Source of the DNA: an uncultured Oscillospiraceae bacterium
Lineage (GTDB): Bacteria > Bacillota > Clostridia > Oscillospirales > Oscillospiraceae
Direction of reading: 5' to 3'
NCBI GenBank assembly: GCA_934590505.1
Contig: CAKTPC010000133.1
Coordinates: 1-5,536, forward strand
Length of the DNA: 5,536 nucleotides
In this document: positions 1 to 5,404 of the stretch, piece by piece
How the letters are laid out: each line of letters begins with the position of its first letter
Numbering within the stretch: the first letter of the stretch is position 1
Translations under genes and position numbers: made by a program
Notes under the pieces: model-generated
Database searches by the model: none
The model's input: only the letters and a program-made list of their open reading frames with translations
Told to the model about the DNA's origin: nothing

Positions 1-179
1 GACAGGCCGTAATCATTGTGCCCCATGGCAAGCTTCACATGGTTCGGCACGTCGGAGATCATGCCGTCAATGCACTCCAAGTAGAATATTCTCTGCCAGC
101 TATACGCGAGGACACACACGAGGACTATACAGAACATTCTGCACAGTATCACGGAAGTTCTTTTTGTTTTGAGCTGCAC
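1..179 (-). CDS. Hypothetical membrane-anchored protein, N-terminal fragment (runs off left edge)
   Basis: Reading leftwards, an open frame with no stop runs off the window edge. From the preferred GTG start (177-179) the product begins MQLKTKRTSVILCRMF, a basic stretch followed by a hydrophobic segment (about residues 10-29 of this form). It continues with an extracytoplasmic-looking region ending in HNDYGL. That pattern suggests an N-in signal anchor. An ATG at 198-200 in the same frame would add seven residues. I prefer the GTG because a GGAGGCGGTGA ribosome-binding-like stretch (complement of 185-195) lies just upstream of it. The ATG has no Shine-Dalgarno sequence and would lie only about 6 bases from the predicted transcript start. 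I do not recognise the family; too little of the extracellular domain is visible. The gene follows the Ig-repeat gene on the same strand but is separated from it by a terminator and has its own promoter, so it is probably a separate transcription unit. Confidence 0.6.
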   Translation of the reverse strand, partial: MQLKTKRTSVILCRMFCIVLVCVLAYSWQRIFYLECIDGMISDVPNHVKLAMGHNDYGL

Positions 180-212
180 GGCCGTCACCGCCTCCACCAT
201 TCATATACTTTG

Positions 213-241
213 ATTATAAAACAGCTTGCCGCTGCACGCAA
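213..241 (-). promoter_or_regulatory. Sigma-A-like promoter of the left-edge gene
   Basis: On the minus strand there is a perfect -10 hexamer TATAAT (complement of 213-218). A partial -35 hexamer TTGCGT (complement of 236-241) lies upstream with the ideal 17-base spacing. Transcription would start near 206. The -35 almost touches the T-run of the upstream terminator, so the two units are packed closely. This is seen in the sequence; activity is inferred. Confidence 0.6.
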
Positions 242-242
242 G

Positions 243-281
243 AAAAAAGGATGCGCGGGAAAACTTTCCGGCGCATCCTTT
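243..281 (-). terminator. Intrinsic terminator of the Ig-repeat surface protein gene
   Basis: On the minus strand, 12 bases after the stop codon at 294-296, an 11-bp perfect stem forms between 271-281 and 246-256 (AAAGGATGCGC and its complement). After one G-G mismatch the pairing can continue for several bp, closing on a small loop. The stem is followed by a six-T run (complement of 243-248), part of which also pairs with the A's of the other arm. A GC-rich stem plus a T-run is the textbook Rho-independent arrangement. In the opposite direction the arm is followed by TTTGCAAAT, a weaker tract, so the element is mainly minus-strand. Confidence 0.88.
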
Positions 282-293
282 GCAAATACATCA

Positions 294-1895
294 TCAATGT
301 TTGCCACGGTCCTGCTTGTTCTTACCCGTGAACATGGACAGGAAGTCGACATTGCCCTTCTTCTGGAGCACGTAGACGCAGCCTGCGAGCCCTGCCAGGG
401 CCAGCACCGCGACGATGAGCCCGACCTTTACTACCGCGCTCACAGGATTGCTGCTGTTATCGTGACGGCCTGCCGAGGGACTGGGAGATACCGCACCGGG
501 GCTGACGGACGGAGACGCGGACGCTGCGGGCGAAGCCGACGGCGTGGGTGTGGGCGTCGGCGAGGGACTCGGAGACGCCGCAGTCTTGACGGTCACGTCA
601 AAGGTGCAGGTGTACTGCCCGTATACGACCGTCACGGTCTGCGTCCCGGCAGTTGTGAGCACCTTGGGCGTGCAGGTGAAACCGGAGGTGACCTCCTTTG
701 TTCCTTTGTTAGTGACGACACGGAGGGTGAGCCCTGTGCTGTCAAGCCTGTCGCCGACGGCGTACTCGACCTTCGTCGGGCGCGCTGCCACGGTCACGGT
801 CTGGATGACCTCTTTTTCCTCGGCGACCTTGACCGTGAAGGTGCAGGTCTTTCCGGCGTAGGTAACGGTTATGGTCTGGCTGCCGGCAGTATTGAGCACC
901 GTGGGCGAGCAGTCAAGCCCGGAAGAAATGTCATAGTGGGTATTCCCGGCGTAGGCACGGATAGAAAGCCCCTCGGTCTCAAGATTGTCGCCGACCTTGT
1001 ACTGCGTTTTTTTCGGCAGGGTGACGACACCGATGCCGTCAACGGAGGCTTCATTGTTCTCTACCGTGACGTAGAAATAGCACACCGCGCCGCCGTAGCG
1101 TATAGTCACAGTCTGTGTCCCGGCCTCGTTAAAAACACTGGGTTCCCCGGTGTAGCCCTGGGAGACGATCTCGCTGCTGCCGTTGTCATAATTGACCTGA
1201 AGGCGCATGCCGCTGAGGTTGAGCGCATCGCCTGCCTTGTACCGCGTCGTTGAGGGCATGCCGTCAATGGAGATGGACACGACCTTCGGCGTTGCCACGT
1301 TGACGATCATCGGCTCACTCATCGCGCTGACAGAAAGACCGTTATTCGTGTTCGTGACGCTGCAGGTGTAGTATGTAGTACCGACGGCGGAGGTGTCGGG
1401 AGAGTAGACCGGATCGGTCGCGCCGCTGATGGGGATGCTTGTGAAGCCGACGCCGGTGTACCACTGATAGCTCAGGCTGCCGCCGTCCGTGGTCGATGCG
1501 CTGACAGAGAGCAGGACGCTGCTGCCGGGCGCGCAGGTGACGTCCTGACAGGTTTGGATACTAGGCAGAGCGGGCGTGAGGTCTATCGAGCAGTTTATGG
1601 TGTAGTTCTCGACGCCGCTGACCTGGATGGAGAAATCATACTGTCCGGCTGAGGTCGCGGCTCCGCCGAGAAGGAGACGGCGCGTGCTGCCGCTGAAGTC
1701 GTCGACCAGCGTGCAGCCCATGGGCAGATCGAGAGAGACGACCTGCGCCCCGGCGTCTACATTACTTATATAGCAGTTGAGAGTATCACCGGCAGCGTAG
1801 CTTCCAAGGGGGACAAACTCTTCGGCGTAAGCGTGGGGGAGCGCCGGAAAGACGACCAGCAGAGCAAGAGCCAGTGAGGTCAGAAATTTTTTCAT
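294..1895 (-). CDS. Secreted, membrane-anchored surface protein with Ig-like domains and three tandem Big_3-type repeats
   Basis: This is a 533-residue cell-surface protein. A signal peptide (1-24, KK then a long hydrophobic run, cleavage after HAYA) is followed by a beta-rich domain (about 25-108) with a pattern reminiscent of putative-Ig (He_PIG-like) modules. Next is an Ig-like domain (about 111-200) with the core Trp in YQW and the YYTCSVTN strand. Three tandem repeats of about 79 residues follow (205-279, 285-358, 364-437). Each has the YxxGDxL..GL, TAGTQTVTV and (Y/F)xVxV pattern of bacterial Ig-like group 3 domains. A Pro/Ser/Thr stalk (441-475) leads to a transmembrane helix (about 485-511) and a short basic tail. 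There is no LPXTG sortase motif, so anchoring should be by the membrane helix. No catalytic motif is visible; a structural, adhesive or binding role is inference from the architecture. The start at 1893-1895 has a weak AAGGA about 13 bases upstream but is fixed by the signal peptide. It is transcribed divergently from the glucosidase and ends in its own terminator. Confidence 0.9.
   Translation of the reverse strand: MKKFLTSLALALLVVFPALPHAYAEEFVPLGSYAAGDTLNCYISNVDAGAQVVSLDLPMGCTLVDDFSGSTRRLLLGGAATSAGQYDFSIQVSGVENYTINCSIDLTPALPSIQTCQDVTCAPGSSVLLSVSASTTDGGSLSYQWYTGVGFTSIPISGATDPVYSPDTSAVGTTYYTCSVTNTNNGLSVSAMSEPMIVNVATPKVVSISIDGMPSTTRYKAGDALNLSGMRLQVNYDNGSSEIVSQGYTGEPSVFNEAGTQTVTIRYGGAVCYFYVTVENNEASVDGIGVVTLPKKTQYKVGDNLETEGLSIRAYAGNTHYDISSGLDCSPTVLNTAGSQTITVTYAGKTCTFTVKVAEEKEVIQTVTVAARPTKVEYAVGDRLDSTGLTLRVVTNKGTKEVTSGFTCTPKVLTTAGTQTVTVVYGQYTCTFDVTVKTAASPSPSPTPTPTPSASPAASASPSVSPGAVSPSPSAGRHDNSSNPVSAVVKVGLIVAVLALAGLAGCVYVLQKKGNVDFLSMFTGKNKQDRGKH
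471..575 (-). repeat. Low-complexity Pro/Ser/Thr stalk coding repeat
   Basis: This encodes residues 441-475 of the surface protein, almost entirely Ser, Pro, Thr and Ala in SP, TP and ASP units. Such stretches act as extended spacers that carry domains across the peptidoglycan; that role is inferred from the position between the last Ig-like repeat and the membrane helix. The GC-rich repetitive coding sequence also generates Arg/Gly-rich spurious reading frames on the opposite strand. Confidence 0.85.
585..1283 (-). repeat. Three tandem Ig-like (Big_3-type) domain repeats
   Basis: Three successive coding units lie at 1059-1283, 822-1043 and 585-806 in reading order. They are about 74-75 residues each with a period of 79-80 residues. 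The shared skeleton is a YxxGD turn, a GL-x-(L/I)-x-(V/A) strand, a (C/G)-x-P-x-V segment, an AG(T/S)Q-x-(V/I)-T-(V/I) strand and a final C-x-F-x-V or C-Y-F-Y-V strand. The units have diverged in sequence, so this is an old duplication, not a recent copy-number expansion. Confidence 0.85.
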
Positions 1896-1965
1896 AGTCA
1901 GAAGCAGATCCTTTCAAACACAAACATAAGACACAAAGCCAAAATCATGTTCATATTCAGAGAGC

Positions 1966-1994
1966 ATAATGGCACAAAATCGGTCTTTTGTCAA
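1966..1994 (-). promoter_or_regulatory. Sigma-A-like promoter of the surface protein gene
   Basis: On the minus strand a perfect -35 hexamer TTGACA (complement of 1989-1994) is followed, after exactly 17 bases, by CATTAT (complement of 1966-1971), which matches the -10 consensus at 4 of 6 positions. The transcript would start near 1959, giving a leader of roughly 60 bases. The AT-rich context and spacing support vegetative sigma-A use; strength and timing are not visible. Confidence 0.7.
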
Positions 1995-2014
1995 CATAGC
2001 AGATGTTAATTATA

Positions 2015-2049
2015 TTCCGTTCCTTTCCGTTCCCGCAGTTCACGGAAAG
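2015..2049. promoter_or_regulatory. Candidate operator between the divergent promoters (TTCCGT repeats and dyad)
   Basis: CTTTCCGT at 2023-2030 and its exact complement ACGGAAAG at 2042-2049 form an 8-bp inverted repeat with an 11-base centre; the arms start 19 bases apart, close to two helical turns. A further copy of the half-site, TTCCGTTCC at 2015-2023, repeats directly at 2025-2033 with a 10-base period. The element lies between the two -35 boxes and outside both predicted transcripts, so a protein-binding site is more likely than an RNA structure. I cannot assign a regulator. Confidence 0.45.
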
Positions 2050-2060
2050 AAATATATTTG

Positions 2061-2089
2061 TTGAGAACGGGCCTTATATGTGCTAATAT
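2061..2089 (+). promoter_or_regulatory. Sigma-A-like promoter of the glucosidase-ispE unit
   Basis: TTGAGA at 2061-2066 (5 of 6 to the -35 consensus) is followed after 17 bases by TAATAT at 2084-2089 (4 of 6 to the -10 consensus). Transcription would begin near 2096, about 50 bases before the start codon. The leader contains a small GC stem (CGACC at 2111-2115 with GGTCG at 2125-2129) immediately before the strong GGAGGAGGG ribosome binding site at 2132-2140. Confidence 0.6.
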
Positions 2090-2145
2090 ATAAAGCATAA
2101 GAGAGTATATCGACCGGCCGCGCGGGTCGGCGGAGGAGGGGTATT

Positions 2146-3834
2146 ATGGCTTTTACGCCGTGGTATAAGGAGATGTCCGTGTATCATATCTGGCCGCGCA
2201 GCTTCTGCGACGGCAACGGCGACGGCATCGGCGATCTGTGGGGCGTACTGTCGAAGCTGGATTATATAAAGAGCCTGAACGTGGACGCGATCTGGTTTTC
2301 GCCCCTGTACCCTTCGCCGAATGCCGACTATGGGTATGACATTTCCGACTATATGAACATCCATCCGGATTACGGCAACCTTGACGTGTTCCGTCAGGTG
2401 CTCGACGGTGCGCATGAGCGCGGTCTGCGGGTGTTCATGGACCTCGTCGTGAACCACAGCTCGGATGAGCACCCGTGGTTCAAGGAGAGCCGCAAGTCGA
2501 AGGACAGCCCTTACCATGATTATTATTTCTGGCGTCCCGGCCGCCGCGGCAGGATAAACGGGAAAAAGCTCCTCCCGCCGAATAACTGGACGAGTCTCTT
2601 TGAGGGCGGCGCGTGGGAATATGACAGTAACTTAGACGAATTTTATCTGCATTTGTTCGCAAAAAAACAGCCGGATCTCAATATGGATAATCCCGCCGTG
2701 CGCGAGGAGGTCAAAAAGATCCTGCGCTTCTGGCTGGATATGGGCGTCAACGGCTTCCGCGAGGATGTTATAACCTTTGTCTCCAAGGCCCCCGGCCTGC
2801 CGGATGCCTATCCGAAGCTCCCCGCGGCAAACGGCATGAAGTATTACTCCAACCGTCCGGAGGTTCATGCCTATCTCAAGGAATTCAAGCGCGATGTGTT
2901 CAGTAATTATGACTGCTTTGTCGTCGGCGAAAGCCCGATGACCACGGCGGATGTCGCGCTCAGCTATGTCACCGAGGGGCCGGAACACGTGCTCGATGAG
3001 ATGATCGCCTTCTCGCACATGGAGGCGGACTGCTTTTATAATGAAGTCCTTCCGACTAAGTTCAATCTTGTGAAGATGAAAAGGGCCTTCACCGATTGGC
3101 AGCTCAAGCTCGAGGGGCGCGGCTGGAATGCTCTGTACATCGAGAACCATGACCATCCGCGCATCATCAGCCGCTACGGCAGCGAGAAGTACCATGACGA
3201 GAGCGGGAAGATGCTCGCCGCCATGTACATTCTCCAGCGCGGCACGCCTTTTATCTATCAGGGGCAGGAAATCGGCATGACGAATATCGCCCTGCCGAGG
3301 CTCGATATGTATAAGGATGTGGCGACCTTCAATATCGCCCGCATCGCATCGAAGCTCCTGCCGAAAAAGTCCGTCCTGAAGCTCATCCAGCGCGCGACGC
3401 GCGAGAACGCGCGCACACCTGTGCAGTGGTCGGACGCGGAGAACGCCGGCTTCAGCACCGCTGAGCCGTGGTTCAGCGTGAATCCCAACTATAAGCAGAT
3501 AAACGTTGAAGCACAGGAGGACGACCCCAGGTCGCTCCTGAATTTCTACCGGCGTCTGCTGGCCTTCAGGAAGAGCAACGGCGTCGCGCTCTACGGCACG
3601 TATAAGGAATATAATCCCAAAGACAAGAACTTCTATGTATATGAGCGCCGCTATGGGGACAAGCGCCTGCTGGTGATATGCTGCTTTGCCCAGGAGTTCA
3701 CGCGCTTTGACGCACCGGAGGGCATCATGCTTGGTGACTGGACGCTGGAGCTTTCAAACTATGACGGCTGCTTTGTTATCGGCAACGGCTTCACCGCGCG
3801 CCCATACGAGCTGCGCGTGTACAGCAAGGGGTGA
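2146..3834 (+). CDS. Cytosolic GH13 alpha-glucosidase (oligo-1,6-glucosidase type)
   Basis: A 562-residue retaining glycoside hydrolase of family GH13, most like the oligo-1,6-glucosidase/dextran glucosidase/trehalose-6-phosphate hydrolase group, at full family length. There is no signal peptide, so it should act on imported oligosaccharides in the cytosol. The (beta/alpha)8 barrel begins with the calcium-loop motif DGNGDGIGDL (22-31). Conserved region I is DLVVNH (99-104). Region II is GFREDV with nucleophile Asp207. Region III is VVGE with acid/base Glu262, and region IV is ENHD with Asp336. The subfamily signatures PPNNW, KKQPDLN, GQEIGMTN, ARTPVQW and VNPNYKQINVE are all present, and a C-terminal beta domain follows from about residue 485. 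Val208 directly after the nucleophile matches the residue associated with alpha-1,6 specificity; alpha-1,4 enzymes usually have Thr. The exact substrate remains open, and trehalose-6-phosphate hydrolase cannot be excluded. The start has a strong GGAGGAGGG site. No sugar transporter or regulator is adjacent in this window. Confidence 0.93.
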   Translation: MAFTPWYKEMSVYHIWPRSFCDGNGDGIGDLWGVLSKLDYIKSLNVDAIWFSPLYPSPNADYGYDISDYMNIHPDYGNLDVFRQVLDGAHERGLRVFMDLVVNHSSDEHPWFKESRKSKDSPYHDYYFWRPGRRGRINGKKLLPPNNWTSLFEGGAWEYDSNLDEFYLHLFAKKQPDLNMDNPAVREEVKKILRFWLDMGVNGFREDVITFVSKAPGLPDAYPKLPAANGMKYYSNRPEVHAYLKEFKRDVFSNYDCFVVGESPMTTADVALSYVTEGPEHVLDEMIAFSHMEADCFYNEVLPTKFNLVKMKRAFTDWQLKLEGRGWNALYIENHDHPRIISRYGSEKYHDESGKMLAAMYILQRGTPFIYQGQEIGMTNIALPRLDMYKDVATFNIARIASKLLPKKSVLKLIQRATRENARTPVQWSDAENAGFSTAEPWFSVNPNYKQINVEAQEDDPRSLLNFYRRLLAFRKSNGVALYGTYKEYNPKDKNFYVYERRYGDKRLLVICCFAQEFTRFDAPEGIMLGDWTLELSNYDGCFVIGNGFTARPYELRVYSKG

Positions 3835-3838
3835 GCGC

Positions 3839-4705
3839 ATGGCAGCGACAAGTGAAAAAGCTTATGCCAAGCTCAATATATCCCTTGACGTTACCGAGCG
3901 CCGGGAGGACGGCTATCATGACATGCTCATGGTTATGCAGACCGTCTCGCTGTGCGATGAGATAACGGTCACGCTCGCAGGGGGAGACCGCGTGCGCGCA
4001 CGCAGCAACCTGCGCTTCATCCCCGGCGATGAGCGGAACCTTGCCGTGAAGGCGGCGCTGTGCTTCCTTGAGGAGACGGGGCACACCGGTCAGGGCATGC
4101 TCATTGAGATAAACAAGCGCATCCCGGTCGGCGCGGGCATGGGCGGAGGCTCGTCGGACGCGGCAGCTGTGCTGCGTGCGCTCAACCGGCTGTACGGCGA
4201 TGTTCTGGACCGCGAACAGCTGCGCCGCCTGAGCGAGCGTATCGGCTCGGACGTGCCCTTCTGCGTCTGGGGCGGCACGGCGCTGGCCTCCGGGCGCGGC
4301 GAAAAGCTCGAAGCGCTCCCGGATATGCCGGATTGCCGCTTCATTATATGTAAGCCCGAGTTTTCGATATCCACTCCGGAGCTGTTCAGAAAGCTCGACG
4401 AGATAAAGCTGCGCTGCCATCCCGACACGGCGGGACTTGTCGAGGCGATCAGGCAGGGGCAGCTTGCACAGATGAGCCGCCGTATGTATAACGTCTTTGA
4501 GGACGTTGACGACCGCCGCATGCGCACCGTCGCGGATATAAAAAGTACCATGCTCGATCACGGCGCACTCGGCGCGGTGATGACCGGCACAGGCTCTGCG
4601 GTGTTCGGCGTGTTCGAGCCGGACAGGGACATTTCAGCTGTGCGCGAAAAGCTGCGCGCGGAGTATGGCTTCTGTGAGAGCGCAGCTTGCGTGGGCGTAC
4701 TTTAA
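3839..4705 (+). CDS. ispE: 4-diphosphocytidyl-2-C-methyl-D-erythritol kinase (IspE)
   Basis: A 288-residue GHMP-family kinase that phosphorylates the 2-hydroxyl of CDP-methylerythritol with ATP, the fourth step of the cytosolic MEP (non-mevalonate) isoprenoid pathway. The N-terminus AYAKLNISLDV with Lys11 and RREDGYHDM is diagnostic for IspE. The ATP-binding GHMP motif IPVGAGMGGGSSDAAA spans 95-110. Catalytic Asp138 lies in GSDVPF. The C-terminal glycine-rich motif is MTGTGSAVFGVF (248-259), where many homologues have MSGSG. Length is normal and no key residue is missing. I chose the ATG at 3839 over an in-frame start at 3686, because the extra 51 residues would overlap the glucosidase and are unlike IspE. 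The chosen start has AAGGGGTGA (3826-3834) at good spacing. Only 4 bases separate it from the glucosidase stop, and its ribosome binding site overlaps that stop, so translational coupling is likely. Confidence 0.96.
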   Translation: MAATSEKAYAKLNISLDVTERREDGYHDMLMVMQTVSLCDEITVTLAGGDRVRARSNLRFIPGDERNLAVKAALCFLEETGHTGQGMLIEINKRIPVGAGMGGGSSDAAAVLRALNRLYGDVLDREQLRRLSERIGSDVPFCVWGGTALASGRGEKLEALPDMPDCRFIICKPEFSISTPELFRKLDEIKLRCHPDTAGLVEAIRQGQLAQMSRRMYNVFEDVDDRRMRTVADIKSTMLDHGALGAVMTGTGSAVFGVFEPDRDISAVREKLRAEYGFCESAACVGVL

Positions 4706-4724
4706 AAAGTTGGTTTAGATAGGA

Positions 4725-4773
4725 AAAAACCGTCAATACTGTATGTATCATTACATACGGTAAGGCGGTTTTT
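4725..4773 (+). terminator. Terminator-like hairpin after ispE, overlapping the spoIIR ribosome binding site
   Basis: Twenty bases after the ispE stop, AAAAACCG (4725-4732) pairs perfectly with CGGTTTTT (4766-4773). Inside this, ACTGTATGTA (4738-4747) pairs with TACATACGGT (4752-4761), with one G-T wobble, around a TCAT loop. The two stems are joined by a 5/4-base internal loop. The closing T-run fits an intrinsic terminator, though the GC part of the outer stem is only 3 bp. Unusually, the T-run stops 2 bases before the spoIIR ATG, and the AAGG of its TAAGGCGG ribosome binding site lies in the internal loop. The inner GTATGTA-TCAT-TACATAC palindrome could alternatively be a DNA operator. Confidence 0.65.
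4761..4768 (+). promoter_or_regulatory. spoIIR ribosome binding site inside the hairpin
   Basis: TAAGGCGG matches the TAAGGAGG anti-16S consensus at 7 of 8 bases and sits 7 bases before the ATG at 4776, which is ideal spacing. Its first base closes the inner stem, AAGG lies in the internal loop and CGG is in the outer stem, so folding should affect ribosome access. It supports the chosen spoIIR start. Confidence 0.7.
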
Positions 4774-4775
4774 CT

Positions 4776-5402
4776 ATGGATAAGAGCAGGTTTTTGAGGA
4801 TATGGGAAATTTCGGCGCTCGTTTCTCTGTGCGTGTGCCTGTGTGCGGCAGTCTGGGCGCAGGGGCGCAGCAGCGCCATCAGCGCGGACCTTGTGCGTCT
4901 GCACGTGCTCGCCGTCTCGGACGATGCTTATGAGCAGACCCTCAAGCTTCGCGTGCGCGACGCCGTGCTTGAATACATCACGCCCCGGCTCGACGGCTCC
5001 GACAGCCCTGCCGAAGCCCGCGCGGTGCTGAGCCGCGAGCTTGACGGCATAAGCCGCGCCGCGGCCTCAGCGGCCGAGGGACGCAAGGTCACCGTCAGCC
5101 TCGGCACGGAGCTATACCCCAGCCGCGAATATGAGGGCTTCACGCTTCCGGCAGGGCGGTACGAATCCCTGCGCGTTATACTCGGCGAGGGTGAGGGGCA
5201 CAACTGGTGGTGCATCGTGTTCCCGCCAGTGTGTCTGTCGGCGGTGCAGTCTGAGCAGGTGGAGCGGGCAATGAGCATCGAGGACTATGCCATCATAACC
5301 CGGCAGGACGGCTATGAGCTGCGCTTCCGCACGGTCGAGCTGTGGGGAGAGCTGCTTGAAAAGCTGGAGGAAAACGGCTGGATCGCCGCCGGGGACGAAT
5401 AG
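4776..5402 (+). CDS. spoIIR: Stage II sporulation protein R (SpoIIR)
   Basis: A 208-residue exported sporulation signal protein. In Bacillus subtilis SpoIIR is made in the forespore under sigma-F, crosses into the space between the two cells and triggers the SpoIIGA protease to process pro-sigma-E in the mother cell; that role is taken from the family. The sequence shows an N-terminal hydrophobic export segment (about 12-29) and the conserved block RLHVLAVSDD..QTLKLRVRDAVLEY (41-67). It also shows LPAGRYESLRVILGEGEGHNWWC followed by FPPVC (124-153), which carries the family's Trp pair and two cysteines (146, 153). In the first block Val47 replaces the Asn usual in RxHVIANSD. Length is close to the family norm. 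I found no clear sigma-F promoter just upstream. The ribosome binding site is embedded in the hairpin that follows ispE. The gene ends 2 bases from the stop of a convergent ORF. Confidence 0.93.
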   Translation: MDKSRFLRIWEISALVSLCVCLCAAVWAQGRSSAISADLVRLHVLAVSDDAYEQTLKLRVRDAVLEYITPRLDGSDSPAEARAVLSRELDGISRAAASAAEGRKVTVSLGTELYPSREYEGFTLPAGRYESLRVILGEGEGHNWWCIVFPPVCLSAVQSEQVERAMSIEDYAIITRQDGYELRFRTVELWGELLEKLEENGWIAAGDE

Positions 5403-5404
5403 GC

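Noticed and set aside
18..1253. A 411-codon plus-strand open frame opposite the surface protein gene
   Set aside because: It is antisense to a gene with a clear signal peptide, domain repeats and terminator. It crosses that terminator, and its product has an Arg/Gly-rich block that simply reflects the reverse reading of the Pro/Ser stalk codons.
2111..2129. Small GC hairpin in the glucosidase leader as a riboswitch
   Set aside because: A 5-bp stem with a 9-base loop in a leader of about 50 bases is too small for any known riboswitch, and the adjacent ribosome binding site remains free.
3686..3838. Upstream extension of ispE by 51 codons
   Set aside because: It overlaps the glucosidase coding sequence, is Ser/Arg/Ala-rich and unlike any IspE N-terminus, while the ATG at 3839 has a good ribosome binding site and begins the conserved kinase sequence.
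3791..4561. A 256-codon minus-strand open frame across ispE (and similar shorter frames across the glucosidase and spoIIR)
   Set aside because: These are shadows produced by GC-rich codon use opposite well-supported genes; their products show no recognisable motif and they have no promoter or ribosome binding site I can see.
4702..4731. Possible sigma-F promoter for spoIIR (GGAAAAAACC as a -10)
   Set aside because: The -10 lacks the final T-R of the GGnnAnAnTR consensus and no GYATA-like -35 lies at the right distance. The real promoter may be elsewhere or the gene may be read from upstream.
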